From NCBI RefSeq assembly GCF_013041605.1, contig NZ_JABEQC010000004.1:186001-250000 (forward strand): a DNA stretch of 64,000 bases, in the 5' to 3' direction. A program made the position numbers and the translations under genes. The DNA comes from Vibrio plantisponsor. GTDB taxonomy: Bacteria; Pseudomonadota; Gammaproteobacteria; Enterobacterales; Vibrionaceae. The notes beneath the pieces are model-generated. The model searched no databases. It saw only the letters and a program-made list of their open reading frames with translations, and had not been told where the DNA came from. Shown here piece after piece: positions 35,224 to 45,382 of this stretch (positions are counted from its first letter, which is position 1; every line of letters begins with the position of its first letter).

Positions 35224-36120
35224 ATGCCAATAATGAAACCTAGCTATTCGTTAGACGATCTGCGCTGTTTTTGTACTGTAGCACGTTTGGGCAGTTTCAA
35301 AGACGCTGCCCAATCTTTGAGTATGCCGCTCTCAACTTTGAGTCGCCGCATCCGCCAGCTGGAAACCGATTTGCAACTTCGTCTTCTTAATCGCGACGCT
35401 CATCGTGTCGTTCTGACCAGTATCGGGGAGCAATATTTTCAACGCTCGGTCGCCCTGTTTGATGAACTCAACGATATTGACGAGGATCTGCATCGGGATA
35501 AGTATCAGCCTCAAGGAAAAATCCGCATTTCCGCCCCCATCAATGCAGGCTCTCAGTTTCTGCGTGCCATTTTTTATGAGTTCTTGCTGAAGTATCCCGA
35601 TATTCAGCTAGATCTTAGTTTTTCCAACACCTTGATTGATATTGAAGCGGAAGGCATGGATGTGGTGTTTAGAGTCGGAAACACTGTGGTCGACAACTGG
35701 ATAGCAAGGCCGTTAAAGCACATCCACTTCATTTTGTGCTCTCATCCTGACTATGATATTTCCGGCATAACCACACCAGATAAGTTGTGCGGGCATCCCA
35801 CAGTCATTTGTCGCCCTATGATACCTTGGCAGTTGATACACAAAGAGAGTGGCGAAGAGTTTGATTATCACCCGAATAAGGGGGTAAGACTGGAAGTGGA
35901 TGAAATTGTAATGCTAACTCACGCCATCAAAACAGGGTTGGGTATTGGATACGTACCAGATTACTTTGCGCTACCTATGATAGCTCAGGGTGAAATGAAT
36001 CACGTGCTACCCGACTGGAGTAGTAAAGCCCGCACATTACATATGCTGTATCGCGACCGCGACAACCTGCCAATGCGAGTGCGTCTGTTCATCGAGTTCG
36101 TGCTATTACACTTTAAATAG
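35224..36120 (+). CDS. LysR-family transcriptional regulator
   Basis: A 298-residue regulator. The N-terminal winged helix-turn-helix (about 5-65) has FCTVARLGSFKDAAQSLSMP and STLSRRIRQLETDL. The effector domain (about 92-295) follows, with RISAPINAGSQ and the late GIGYVPDYFA. It is divergent from the EamA gene with 84 bases between them, a typical arrangement for LysR control of a neighbouring exporter. Length is normal. Confidence 0.9.
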   Translation: MPIMKPSYSLDDLRCFCTVARLGSFKDAAQSLSMPLSTLSRRIRQLETDLQLRLLNRDAHRVVLTSIGEQYFQRSVALFDELNDIDEDLHRDKYQPQGKIRISAPINAGSQFLRAIFYEFLLKYPDIQLDLSFSNTLIDIEAEGMDVVFRVGNTVVDNWIARPLKHIHFILCSHPDYDISGITTPDKLCGHPTVICRPMIPWQLIHKESGEEFDYHPNKGVRLEVDEIVMLTHAIKTGLGIGYVPDYFALPMIAQGEMNHVLPDWSSKARTLHMLYRDRDNLPMRVRLFIEFVLLHFK

Positions 36121-36124
36121 AAAG

Positions 36125-36157
36125 CACTCAGCCAGCGTTTAAATAGCTGGCCGAGTG
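36125..36157 (+). terminator. hairpin after the LysR gene
   Basis: CACTC-A-GCCAGC pairs with GCTGGC-C-GAGTG (one mismatch) around a nine-base loop. No strong T run follows. It lies between the convergent LysR and oxidoreductase genes. Confidence 0.5.
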
Positions 36158-36216
36158 TTGGAAGTTATCTTTTATGCGTTTTTTGCACTGCCGCCTAGAA
36201 GACGGTATTCAAGCGA

Positions 36217-37212
36217 CTAATCACGGTTTAAGAAAGGGTATTCGAGACCAATTTGGCGGCGAATTTCATCCATGGTTTTCATGGTATTAATACTGTCCTG
36301 CCAGCTGATAACGTCACTTTGCAGTTTGCCTTGAGCAATACAGTTCATCACCTCTTCGATTTGATATTCAAACCCTGTTGCTCTGAAAGGTAACTCTATC
36401 ACCAGCTCTTCTTCGCCTTTAACTTTGAGAACTGCTTTGGTAGCACCCCAGAACATAGAATCAACGGCAATGTTTCCGTTACTGCCATAAATGGTAAAGC
36501 TGTTGTCCAAGGTGGCATTGAGCCCACATGTGAACTGACTGGCTATGCCATCGTAATCAAGAATCACGCTTGTACGCTCATCAACATTGGTTTCGCCGAT
36601 CAAGCCATTGGCGACGATTGAGCTTGGTTCACGCTGCAACACAAACTGCGACATGGTGAGGTTGTAAATCCCCGTATCAAGTAAGGCACCACCAGCAAGT
36701 TCATTGTTTAACAAGCGGTCATTCTCATCACGCGGAACATTAAATGAGAAGGAAGAACTCAATACGCGCAACTCGCCAATGCGTTGTTCTTCAAGCCACA
36801 CTTTCACTTGCTGCCAAACTGGCAAAAAGCGAGTCCAAACCGCTTCCATCAAAAAGGTTTGATGCTTCTGCGCTAACTCTACCAGTTCTTGAACTTGTGC
36901 TTCATTGACGGTGATGGGTTTTTCACACAGTACCGGCTTACCCGCTATCAGGCATTTTTTTGCACACTCAAAGTGAAAGCGATGTGGGTTTGCTATGTAG
37001 ATCGCATCAACTTGAGGATCATCAATCAGAGTTTGGTAGTCGTCGTAGGCATGCTCGCAATCGTACTCTTGGGCGAAGGTTTTCGCTCGTTCTAGGTTAG
37101 AGCTGGCTACCGCATACAAACTCGCATTGGGTACCACTTTAAGGGCTTTGGCAAAGTTGTGAGCTATTCGGCCAGGGGCAATAACCCCCCAGTTAAAGGT
37201 AGTTTCAGACAT
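36217..37212 (-). CDS. Gfo/Idh/MocA-family oxidoreductase
   Basis: A 331-residue cytoplasmic NAD(P)-dependent oxidoreductase. The Rossmann start is WGVIAPGRIAHNFAKAL, the NPHRFHFECAKK block follows, and the conserved catalytic-region motif is LCEKPIT near residue 97. A C-terminal substrate domain completes the protein. Closest in style to the dihydrodiol dehydrogenase/glucose-fructose oxidoreductase group, with sugar-type substrates. It lies downstream of an ABC sugar importer on the same strand (177-base gap), so it may process the imported sugar. Confidence 0.85.
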   Translation of the reverse strand: MSETTFNWGVIAPGRIAHNFAKALKVVPNASLYAVASSNLERAKTFAQEYDCEHAYDDYQTLIDDPQVDAIYIANPHRFHFECAKKCLIAGKPVLCEKPITVNEAQVQELVELAQKHQTFLMEAVWTRFLPVWQQVKVWLEEQRIGELRVLSSSFSFNVPRDENDRLLNNELAGGALLDTGIYNLTMSQFVLQREPSSIVANGLIGETNVDERTSVILDYDGIASQFTCGLNATLDNSFTIYGSNGNIAVDSMFWGATKAVLKVKGEEELVIELPFRATGFEYQIEEVMNCIAQGKLQSDVISWQDSINTMKTMDEIRRQIGLEYPFLNRD

Positions 37213-37389
37213 AAATGTTCCCTGTTATTTTTTTGTTCCCAAAAAGCAAAATGAAGAAGCCGACTCAAAGCCAGCTTCTCCAAGTTATCAACGAGTTTAA
37301 GGTTTAGAACGTATAAACTAAACCTTAGCCTAGCTTTCTATTGAGTAACAGAAAGAGTGAGGCGTCACAGGCTTTTCAGCACAACAGCT

Positions 37390-38481
37390 TTACAGACGCT
37401 GAGTCGACTGAGTATCAAAAATCGAGCATTTGGTTGCTTCAACTTTCACTTTGAATGAATCGCCTACAGAAAGTTGGTCTTCCGAAGTTACTCGGTGAGA
37501 TAAAGTATGCTGCTCGGTAAACTTGGTCCAAACCAAGGTATCAGATCCCATCGGCTCGACCAACTCCACTACCCCTTGAATAACGTTGTCGGAAGCGTCT
37601 TCATTAAGCTCTGCAATTAAGTGTTCAGGACGAACACCTAACGTCACTGCGGCACCATCTACAGGCTGTTCAACAAATGGGTATCCACTCACATCAATGT
37701 TCAAATCTGCTGAATTAAACAGCACTTTATCCGCATTTACGCTTAGATGCCCTTTAATACAGTTCATTGCTGGAGAACCTAAGAATGTCGCAACAAACAG
37801 GTTTTGTGGTTTGTTGTAGACATTATGAGGGGTATCCAGTTGCTGAATAATTCCGTCTTTCATTACTGCAATTCGGTCAGCTAGAGTCAACGCCTCAATT
37901 TGATCGTGTGTAACGTAGATCATTGTTGATTTGAGCGTCTTATGTAGCTTCTTGATTTCTAACCTTAATTCCGCACGTAGTTTCGCATCTAGATTCGATA
38001 AAGGCTCATCAAACAGATAGATATCCGCATCGCGAACTAAAGCTCGACCTATCGCAACACGTTGACGTTGCCCGCCTGAAAGTGCTGACGGCTTACGTTT
38101 TAGTAGCGGCTCTAGTTGCAGCAACTTTGCCGCCCACGCGACTTTCTTATCGATAGTCGCTTTATCTACGCCTGCAATGCGCAACCCGAAAGACATGTTT
38201 TTCTCAACGCTCATTGTTGGATACAGCGCATAAGACTGGAATACCATGCCAATGCCACGGTCTTTTGGGTCTGCCCAAGTCACGTCTTTACCATCAAAAT
38301 GGATGCTTCCGCCACTGGTATCAATCAAACCACCGATCGCATTAAGTAACGTAGATTTCCCGCAGCCTGAAGGGCCAAGCAATACGAGAAACTCACCATC
38401 ATCAATAACAAGGTCTAACTGCTTAACGATTTTTGTCGACTCATAACTGATGTCGAGCTTACTGATGTTTACGATTCCCAT
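37390..38481 (-). CDS. ABC sugar transporter ATP-binding protein (UgpC/MalK type)
   Basis: A 363-residue ATPase. Walker A is GPSGCGKST (about 36-44), the signature LSGGQRQRVA, Walker B DIYLFDEPLSNLDAKLR, and the switch His in YVTHDQ. A C-terminal TOBE/OB domain of the MalK type (about 240-360) follows. It is the last of four ABC genes, four bases after the second permease, and powers uptake by this importer in the inner membrane. Confidence 0.92.
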   Translation of the reverse strand: MGIVNISKLDISYESTKIVKQLDLVIDDGEFLVLLGPSGCGKSTLLNAIGGLIDTSGGSIHFDGKDVTWADPKDRGIGMVFQSYALYPTMSVEKNMSFGLRIAGVDKATIDKKVAWAAKLLQLEPLLKRKPSALSGGQRQRVAIGRALVRDADIYLFDEPLSNLDAKLRAELRLEIKKLHKTLKSTMIYVTHDQIEALTLADRIAVMKDGIIQQLDTPHNVYNKPQNLFVATFLGSPAMNCIKGHLSVNADKVLFNSADLNIDVSGYPFVEQPVDGAAVTLGVRPEHLIAELNEDASDNVIQGVVELVEPMGSDTLVWTKFTEQHTLSHRVTSEDQLSVGDSFKVKVEATKCSIFDTQSTQRL

Positions 38482-38485
38482 AAAA

Positions 38486-39394
38486 TTACCCTTTTACTGC
38501 ACCAGAGGCGATACCACGAACAAACCAACGCCCTGAAGCGACATAAATGATTAGCGGTACAAGTGATGTAAGAATAGTAGCGGCCATATTGACGTTATAA
38601 GCACGCTCGCCTGTCGTTGTATTCACGATGTTGTTGAGTTGAACGGTCATTGGCAGGTTGTCGTTACCCGCGAAAACCAAACCGATTAAGAAGTCATTCC
38701 AGATATTAGTTACCTGCATGATCACCGCCACGATGATAATGGGCACTGACATTGGCAGCATGATATTGAAGAACACCTTGAAGAAACCTGCTCCATCTAT
38801 GCGCGCAGCATTAAACAGTTCCATCGGTAGAGTGCTGTAATAGTTTCTAAACAGCAGCGTCATAATTGGCATACCGAAAATGACGTGAGATACCACTACC
38901 CCAGTCAAAGTGCCGTAAATACCAATATCTGCATAAACTCGAATCAAGGGATAGATAAACACTTGATAAGGGATAAATGCGCCTAACAGTAGGCAAGCAA
39001 AAAGCAGGTTCGCGCCCTTAATTTTCCAAAATGACAGTGCATATCCGTTGATGGCACCAAATAGCACTGAGATAACCACACTTGGAATTAAGATACGGAC
39101 TGAGTTCCAAAAACCGACTTGTAGACCATTACACTCCAAGCCAGTACAAGCGCTACTCCATGCCATTTTCCATGCATCCCATGAAAAGTTTTGTGGCAGA
39201 GCAAAAATAGAAGATAGACGAATCTCGTCCAGTTCTTTAAATGAGGTCACCAGCATCACGTAAAGAGGCAACAAAAAGAACAGTGCTGTAATGGTTAAAA
39301 AACCATATACACCAAAGCGTCCCCATTGTGCTTTGACTGACATCGGTCGCTCTGATGCGGTCAGTTTCATTGTAGGTGAATGTGTCGCCGACAT
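38486..39394 (-). CDS. ABC sugar transporter permease (MalG type)
   Basis: A 302-residue inner-membrane permease with six predicted helices and the EAA loop NAARIDGAGFFKVFFNIMLP. The N-terminus is a cytoplasmic tail of about 30 residues. It resembles the second permease of glucose/mannose-type (Gts) importers. It pairs with the permease gene immediately upstream. Confidence 0.9.
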   Translation of the reverse strand: MSATHSPTMKLTASERPMSVKAQWGRFGVYGFLTITALFFLLPLYVMLVTSFKELDEIRLSSIFALPQNFSWDAWKMAWSSACTGLECNGLQVGFWNSVRILIPSVVISVLFGAINGYALSFWKIKGANLLFACLLLGAFIPYQVFIYPLIRVYADIGIYGTLTGVVVSHVIFGMPIMTLLFRNYYSTLPMELFNAARIDGAGFFKVFFNIMLPMSVPIIIVAVIMQVTNIWNDFLIGLVFAGNDNLPMTVQLNNIVNTTTGERAYNVNMAATILTSLVPLIIYVASGRWFVRGIASGAVKG

Positions 39395-39406
39395 AAGTTA
39401 CCTACC

Positions 39407-40291
39407 TTATTTCTTAATGTAATTTGAGTAGATGAAAGGCGCGATTAAGCACAGGACAGTGGTTAGCATCACGGTCGATGCTGCCGTCGCCAACCCGATA
39501 TTGGCGCGTTCAAATAGGTTATCCATGATGAACTTAGCCGGAACTTCACTTGCCACACCGGGGCCGCCGCCAGTCATCGCGACAACGACGTCATACATCT
39601 TGATGATGCTGATAGAAAGTAAAACGACAGTAGTGATAATCATTGGGCGCAGCATAGGCAAAATAATGCTGATATAGACACGCCAAGTTGGGATACCGTC
39701 TATTTTGGTCGCTTTCCATAAGTCTTCATCAATACCACGAAGACCAGCCAGAAGCAGTGCCATGACAAGACCAGCCCCCTGCCACACCGCAGCGATCACA
39801 ACGGTATAAAGCACCATATCGGGGTTAACAATCCAATCAAAAGAGAAAGACTCCCAACCCAAAGAGATCATGGTTTTTTGGATACCTAACTGTGGATTAA
39901 ATATCCACTGCCACACTAAGCCAGTGACGATAAACGACATGGCATAAGGGAACAAAAATACGGTTCTGAAGAAGCTCTCAGCTTTGATTTTTTGATCTAT
40001 AAAAACAGCCAATAAAAAGCCCAGCACAAAACAGATTGCTAGGAACAGAAAAGCAATGACCAGTAGGTTTTCCAGCGAAGTCACCCAACGGGAAGTACTG
40101 AATAGTCGCTCATACTGAGCGAATCCAACGAAGTCACTTTTAGGCAACATTCTTGAACTAGAAAACGAAAGACGAACCGACCAGAACATAGTGCCCATAT
40201 AGGCAATCAACACGGTCAGTGCCATGGGTAAGGCTGCCAAATAGGCAAGTGCGTTACGTTTTAGGTGTCTTTGCACCGCAGCAACATTCAT
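39407..40291 (-). CDS. ABC sugar transporter permease (MalF type)
   Basis: A 294-residue permease with six helices and the EAA loop KATKIDGIPTWRVYISIILP. The frame runs to 40372, but the ATG at 40291 has GGAG seven bases upstream and gives a normal length. It lies between the binding protein and the second permease. Ends with a C-terminal helix and basic YSNYIKK tail. Confidence 0.9.
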   Translation of the reverse strand: MNVAAVQRHLKRNALAYLAALPMALTVLIAYMGTMFWSVRLSFSSSRMLPKSDFVGFAQYERLFSTSRWVTSLENLLVIAFLFLAICFVLGFLLAVFIDQKIKAESFFRTVFLFPYAMSFIVTGLVWQWIFNPQLGIQKTMISLGWESFSFDWIVNPDMVLYTVVIAAVWQGAGLVMALLLAGLRGIDEDLWKATKIDGIPTWRVYISIILPMLRPMIITTVVLLSISIIKMYDVVVAMTGGGPGVASEVPAKFIMDNLFERANIGLATAASTVMLTTVLCLIAPFIYSNYIKK

Positions 40292-40374
40292 CGATGCACT
40301 CCACGATAATTCAAAATAAGAGAGACATTCTTTAAAAAGGCGCACATAAGTACGCCTTGTCAGTGAAAGCAATA

Positions 40375-41601
40375 TTAGTCACGAAGCGCTTGAGCAAAGA
40401 TTGAGACTGCTTTATCTGTCGTCATTTCTTGCGCGTTCCATACTTCAGTCACAGCATCTTTAAGTGAACCGTACAGATATTCTTCCATCAGCATTGAGCC
40501 ATCTGGTACCTGACGTTCTGCCACTTTCAGGATCGCCGCACCTTTCTGTGCACAAATATCCATGCTTGATACATCGATATCGGTACGAACTGGGACTGAA
40601 CCTTTCAGGTTATTGAACTTAACTTGCGTCTCAGGGCTGAGCATTGATTCAACCAGTTTGTTTTGAACTGAGATTTGTTCTTTATCGTCGGTTTTCGGGA
40701 ATACGAATACGTCACCGCCCACGATGTAAAGAGAGTCATCGCCTAAACCTGGAAAACAACCGTAGTCTTGACCTGGGATCTTGTTGGCTTGAGTGAACTC
40801 ACCCTTAGCCCAGTCACCCATGATTTGAATACCTGCTTTATCGTTGATAACAAGGCTGGTTGTATCATTCCAGTTACGACCCGGAGATCCTGTATCTACG
40901 TATGGCTTAAGTTTCAAGAAAGTATCAACAACCTTTCTAAACTCAGCTGAGTTAAGAGTTTCACTATCACGTTTGCCTAGCGCATCTAGGTAAAGTTGCT
41001 TGCCGCCTACGTTACTTAGAACCGTTGCGAACATTAGGTTTTCTTGCCAGTTTTGACCACCAAGAGCCAGAGGGATATAGCCAGCAGCTTTGAGCTTGTC
41101 TAGAGCAGAAAATAGTTCATCAACAGTGGTAGGCTCTTTCTCAATACCTGCTTTAGCAAACGCCTCTTTTGAATACCAGAACCAACCCGGCATGTGAATG
41201 TTCACAGGAGCAGCATAGAAATGACCATTAACTTTGATGGCATTCAACGTTGGCTGCGGCAAGATTGATTCCCAGTTATTGGCTTTCGCTACTTCATCGA
41301 TGTTGTTCAGCATGTCTTCTGCGATCATCTCGTGGTACTGCTGAGAAGTATTAAATAGAGCCGCTGTCGTTGGGGAACCACCAATCATACGGTTGATTGC
41401 TGCGCTACGAGCATTTGAACCACCCGCAACTGCGCTATCTTTCCAAGTTCCACCTTGAGCTTCAAATGAATCGGCCAAGACTTTGATCGCCGCGGATTCG
41501 CCGCCGGAAGTCCACCAGTGCATCACTTCTGCTTCTTCCTTTGCAAAAGCTGGCGTGGTGGCGAGGGTAATGGCGGCAACCAGAGTAAGTTTCTTAATCA
41601 T
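40375..41601 (-). CDS. ABC sugar transporter substrate-binding protein
   Basis: A 408-residue periplasmic protein with a clean signal peptide (cleavage after AFA, about residue 20). The mature start EVMHWWTSGGESAAIKVLA and the DSAVAGGSNARS segment resemble glucose/mannose binding proteins of the GtsA type. It is first in the ABC operon and divergent from the LacI gene. The substrate is not fixed by sequence. The neighbouring GH94 and gluconokinase genes suggest a disaccharide aldonate such as cellobionate, with glucose or a related oligosaccharide the alternative. Confidence 0.88.
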   Translation of the reverse strand: MIKKLTLVAAITLATTPAFAKEEAEVMHWWTSGGESAAIKVLADSFEAQGGTWKDSAVAGGSNARSAAINRMIGGSPTTAALFNTSQQYHEMIAEDMLNNIDEVAKANNWESILPQPTLNAIKVNGHFYAAPVNIHMPGWFWYSKEAFAKAGIEKEPTTVDELFSALDKLKAAGYIPLALGGQNWQENLMFATVLSNVGGKQLYLDALGKRDSETLNSAEFRKVVDTFLKLKPYVDTGSPGRNWNDTTSLVINDKAGIQIMGDWAKGEFTQANKIPGQDYGCFPGLGDDSLYIVGGDVFVFPKTDDKEQISVQNKLVESMLSPETQVKFNNLKGSVPVRTDIDVSSMDICAQKGAAILKVAERQVPDGSMLMEEYLYGSLKDAVTEVWNAQEMTTDKAVSIFAQALRD

Positions 41602-41667
41602 TGGGGGTACCTTTAGAGTTCGTTATTGTGTCTATTAATAATAATTAACGCTGAATCTTAATGGTTC

Positions 41668-41689
41668 AAAATGGAATCGATTCCATTTT
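41668..41689. promoter_or_regulatory. LacI-family operator (22-bp perfect palindrome)
   Basis: AAAATGGAATCGATTCCATTTT with central CG, the shape of a LacI/GalR operator. It lies 67 bases before the binding-protein gene and 182 bases before the lacI-type gene, so it can control both directions. A half-like copy, GAGGAATCGATCACT, lies at 41752-41766. Confidence 0.8.
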
Positions 41690-41870
41690 TATATTTTATA
41701 TATCTATAAATAGGACTCTTCTAGAAGATCTTTTATTAAATATATCAATATGAGGAATCGATCACTATTTGCATAATTTAATGTTTTAAGGCAAAAAAAG
41801 TCTGTAATTATGCAAAATATGGCTCTAACATGGGCTAAAAGCAGTAATTTAGGTAAGTGAGTAGATATCT

Positions 41871-42890
41871 ATGGCAACTATAAAAGACGTAGCCAAGTTA
41901 GCAGGTGTAGGAGTCGGAACCGTTTCCAGATATCTTTCTGGAAACGCTTCTGTTTCACCAAAAGCTGGCAAGAAAATCGCTTCAGCAATGGCAGAATTGC
42001 AATATCGTCCGAACAGCATGGCGCGTTCATTGTCGTCAAAACGTTCAGATATTGTTGGTCTTTGGGTACCCTCTTTCTCTGGCTCATTTCATAGAAAAAT
42101 GCTGCAAACCATAGAGCGCGAATTACGCAAGCGGGACAAGCACATCATTCTGGCCAACGCTGAAGACTCACAAAACGATGAAGAACGAATCAAGTGCCTC
42201 GATTACTTGATTGAACGCGATTGCGACGGCATTTTGATGTCCTGCCCTGAACTATCCGTTATCCAGTTAGCAAAGATCGAAGCTCGCTATCCTAAAGTTG
42301 TGTTTATTAACCGTGATATCGAAGAGTTAATAGATAAGACCTTCTGCGCCAATCATTACCAAGGTGGTCGCCTAGCGGCTGAACACCTCATTGAACTGGG
42401 CCACACTGAAATTGCCATCGTCACTGGACGTATGAATGCACAAGATGCCATCAGTCGTCATCAGGGCTTCATAGACCGATTGGCGGAATCTGGCATTGAG
42501 GTGAAACCAGAGTTAATTGAATCCGGCGGCTACAGTTTTGAACTGGGTCGCGCTGCCACTCAACGTTTGATTGATAAAGGCATTCCATTTACCGCTCTGT
42601 TTTGCGGTAACGACAACAGTGCCATGGCGGCAATTTCCACGCTGAACGAACAAGGTATCGTAGTGGGTAAGCAGGTTTCTGTGATTGGTTATGACGATAT
42701 TGACTTGGCAGAATATGCCTCACCATCGCTAACCAGTGTGCGCATTCCACTAGAAGAAATTTCTATTAATGCTTGCCATCAGATTCTCAATTTATGTTAC
42801 GGCGAATCGCTCCCGATAAAGACTCGGTTTGAGCCGACGCTATCCATCCGCAATTCAACACACTCAGTAAAACAATTGAAAAATAAGTAG
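41871..42890 (+). CDS. LacI-family transcriptional regulator
   Basis: A 339-residue repressor. The N-terminal helix-turn-helix is TIKDVAKLAGVGVGTVSRYL with a hinge helix RPNSMARSLSS, followed by a periplasmic-binding-protein-like effector domain (about 60-330) with the late SVIGYDDIDLAEYASPSLT. It is encoded 20 bases upstream of the GH94 gene and divergent from the ABC operon. It probably binds the palindrome at 41668-41689 and responds to the imported sugar acid or sugar. Confidence 0.92.
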   Translation: MATIKDVAKLAGVGVGTVSRYLSGNASVSPKAGKKIASAMAELQYRPNSMARSLSSKRSDIVGLWVPSFSGSFHRKMLQTIERELRKRDKHIILANAEDSQNDEERIKCLDYLIERDCDGILMSCPELSVIQLAKIEARYPKVVFINRDIEELIDKTFCANHYQGGRLAAEHLIELGHTEIAIVTGRMNAQDAISRHQGFIDRLAESGIEVKPELIESGGYSFELGRAATQRLIDKGIPFTALFCGNDNSAMAAISTLNEQGIVVGKQVSVIGYDDIDLAEYASPSLTSVRIPLEEISINACHQILNLCYGESLPIKTRFEPTLSIRNSTHSVKQLKNK

Positions 42891-42909
42891 TATTTCAGAG
42901 GGCTATTGA

Positions 42910-45273
42910 ATGACACACTATATTGACTCCGGCAAACGCTTCTTACTAGATGACCCAACTCTAGTACCCAACAGCGCGGGATATTTATGGAATAAGAAGA
43001 TGATGATTCATGTGAATTGTCAAGGTTACGCTGTAGCTCAATATATGAATCCTGAGCCTAAAAAATACGCTCACAACCCGAATATGGCTGCCACCAGTTT
43101 TATGCAGCCAGAGCAACCGTACTTCGCTCACCATCCAGGTCGCTTTTTCTATTTGAGAGATGATGAAAGTGGTGAAATGTTCTCTGCGCCTTTTGCACCA
43201 ATGAAGAAAGAACTGGACAGCTATCAGTTCCTACCCGGCCTCAATGATATTAAATGGCATATCAAGCACTTGGGTATCGAAATGGAAATGACGCTGACCC
43301 TTAGTGCCGATTTTGTTGCTGAGCTTTGGAAGGTCAAGGTTGTGAATCGCGACAGTAAGGCGAGAAAAATTTCGCTCGTCCCCTACTTTCCGGTCGGCTA
43401 TATGTCTTGGATGAACATGGCGGCTCACTACGATGAGACGCTGAATTCGATTGTTTGTACCTCGATCACGCCATATCAAAAGCTTGAAGACTACGAAAAG
43501 AACAAACATCTTAAAGACATCACATACTTCGCCTGTGATGTGCGCCCGACTCATTTTGAAACCAGCATTCCTCGTTTCGAAGGACAAGGTGGCTTACATA
43601 ATCCAACCGCCCTTCAACAAGGTAGTTCATTGAGCGATCAGGCAAACTACTATGAAATGCCTGCGTGCATTATGCAGTTTGCGTTAGACCTGCAATCTGA
43701 AGAAGAACAAGAGTTTAACTTTGCATTCGGCCCAGCATTGAATAAAGCGGAGATCAGCCACACCCTAGAACAAACTCTGGGTGCGAATAAGAACCAGACT
43801 GTGGCTGGCTACAAGAGTTATATTGAGTCAGGTAAAGGGGTGTTGCAGGTATCAACACCGGACAAAATCTTTGATCAGTTCGTTAATAACTGGTTGCCTC
43901 GTCAAGTGTTCTACCACGGGGATACGCATCGATTAACCACTGACCCACAAACACGTAACTATTTGCAAGATGGCATGGGCATGGCCTATGTCGACAGCCA
44001 AGAGACTAAGCAAGTTATTCTCACTTCTTTGGCACAGCAGAAACGTGACGGTGAAATGCCTGACGGCATTCTGTTAACACCAGAAGCCGAATTAAAATAT
44101 ATCAACCAGATCCCTCATACCGACCACTCAGTCTGGTTAACACTCATTCTGGAAGCTTATTTGAATGAGACTAATGACTGGGCGTTGCTGGATGAGCCTG
44201 TCGCTTGGGCGGATTCTGATGAGAAGAGCAGCGTATTGGAACACATGAACCTTGCCATGGAATATATGTGTCACGCCCGTGATGAACGCGGCTTGCCTTA
44301 TATTGCTCAAGGAGATTGGTGTGACCCAATGAATATGGTGGGTTACAAAGGCAAAGGGGTTTCAGGCTGGTTAACCCAAGCACTAAGTTTTGCTCTGCAA
44401 TCCTGGATTCGCCAATCACGCGCTGTTAATCACAGCGAGAAAATCGACCAGTTCCAAAAAACCGTCGATGAACTAGCGGTTATTGCCGACGAGTATTTAT
44501 GGCAAGGCGACTGGTATGCTCGTGGTATCACTGATGATGGTGTGACTTTTGGCGTTCCACAAGACAAAGAAGGACGTATCTTCTTAAATACGCAAAGTTG
44601 GGCTTTCCTAGCCAATATGCCTAATGAACAACAAACCGCACGAATGCTCAAAGCCGTCGATGAACAGTTGGATACGCCTTATGGTGTGATGCTATGCGCA
44701 CCTGCGTTTACGGCTATGCGAGAAGATGTTGGCCGTGTGACACAAAAATGGCCTGGTTCCGGCGAAAATGGCTCTGTGTATAACCATGCCGCTGCTTTCT
44801 ATGCTGCGAGTATGTACAACATTAAGCAGTCCGACAGAGCCTTTAAAACTCTGAGAAAGATGTTAGCCGATCCAGAAAATGAGTCCTTTGCTCAACGAGG
44901 TCAGCTCCCTGTATACATTCCAAACTACTATCGCGGCGCATACTACCAGTTCCCTGAAACTGCAGGACGCTCAAGCAACCTGTTTAATACGGGTACTGGC
45001 GCTTGGTACTACCGCTTGGTGATTGAAGAGCTATTTGGTTTGAAAGGTTGCCAGCAAGGACTTGTGATTGCACCGCAATTACCTTCTGACTGGGAAAATG
45101 CTCATGTATTGCGTCAGTTCCGTGGTGCCACATTCGATGTTGAATATCAAACCGTCAGCAGTGAGAGTGAAGCAGGCATTTTTGTAGACGGTAACCGCCT
45201 GTCATCGAACATGATTGAAGATATTACTGCGGGCAAAACTTACGAGGTCATTGTTCGCATTTTCCATCGCTAG
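42910..45273 (+). CDS. GH94 glycoside phosphorylase, probable cellobionic acid phosphorylase
   Basis: A 787-residue cytoplasmic phosphorylase without signal peptide. An N-terminal beta-sandwich (about 1-290) leads by a linker to an (alpha/alpha)6 barrel (about 320-740), the GH94 layout. The acid-catalyst region reads AQGDWCDPMNMVG, with Asp469 and Asp472. The RDDESGEMFSAPF start and the GSVYNHAAAFY motif fit the family. It differs from the chitobiose phosphorylase start I recall for vibrios. Pairing with a gluconokinase supports cellobionate plus phosphate giving glucose-1-phosphate and gluconate. Cellobiose or another beta-linked disaccharide remains possible. Confidence 0.72.
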   Translation: MTHYIDSGKRFLLDDPTLVPNSAGYLWNKKMMIHVNCQGYAVAQYMNPEPKKYAHNPNMAATSFMQPEQPYFAHHPGRFFYLRDDESGEMFSAPFAPMKKELDSYQFLPGLNDIKWHIKHLGIEMEMTLTLSADFVAELWKVKVVNRDSKARKISLVPYFPVGYMSWMNMAAHYDETLNSIVCTSITPYQKLEDYEKNKHLKDITYFACDVRPTHFETSIPRFEGQGGLHNPTALQQGSSLSDQANYYEMPACIMQFALDLQSEEEQEFNFAFGPALNKAEISHTLEQTLGANKNQTVAGYKSYIESGKGVLQVSTPDKIFDQFVNNWLPRQVFYHGDTHRLTTDPQTRNYLQDGMGMAYVDSQETKQVILTSLAQQKRDGEMPDGILLTPEAELKYINQIPHTDHSVWLTLILEAYLNETNDWALLDEPVAWADSDEKSSVLEHMNLAMEYMCHARDERGLPYIAQGDWCDPMNMVGYKGKGVSGWLTQALSFALQSWIRQSRAVNHSEKIDQFQKTVDELAVIADEYLWQGDWYARGITDDGVTFGVPQDKEGRIFLNTQSWAFLANMPNEQQTARMLKAVDEQLDTPYGVMLCAPAFTAMREDVGRVTQKWPGSGENGSVYNHAAAFYAASMYNIKQSDRAFKTLRKMLADPENESFAQRGQLPVYIPNYYRGAYYQFPETAGRSSNLFNTGTGAWYYRLVIEELFGLKGCQQGLVIAPQLPSDWENAHVLRQFRGATFDVEYQTVSSESEAGIFVDGNRLSSNMIEDITAGKTYEVIVRIFHR

Positions 45274-45295
45274 CAATCCAACCTAAGAACCACCA

Positions 45296-45326
45296 CATAG
45301 GTCAGAAGTAATCACTCTGACCTATG
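45296..45326 (+). promoter_or_regulatory. intercistronic 11-bp hairpin between GH94 and gluconokinase genes
   Basis: CATAGGTCAGA / TCTGACCTATG perfect stem, nine-base loop, no T run. It may shield the GH94 message end or tune expression of the kinase. Confidence 0.7.
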
Positions 45327-45382
45327 TTCAAGCCTCATCAATCAAGCCTCTAACAAAAACTAAAAACAATTTGAGTCAAACT

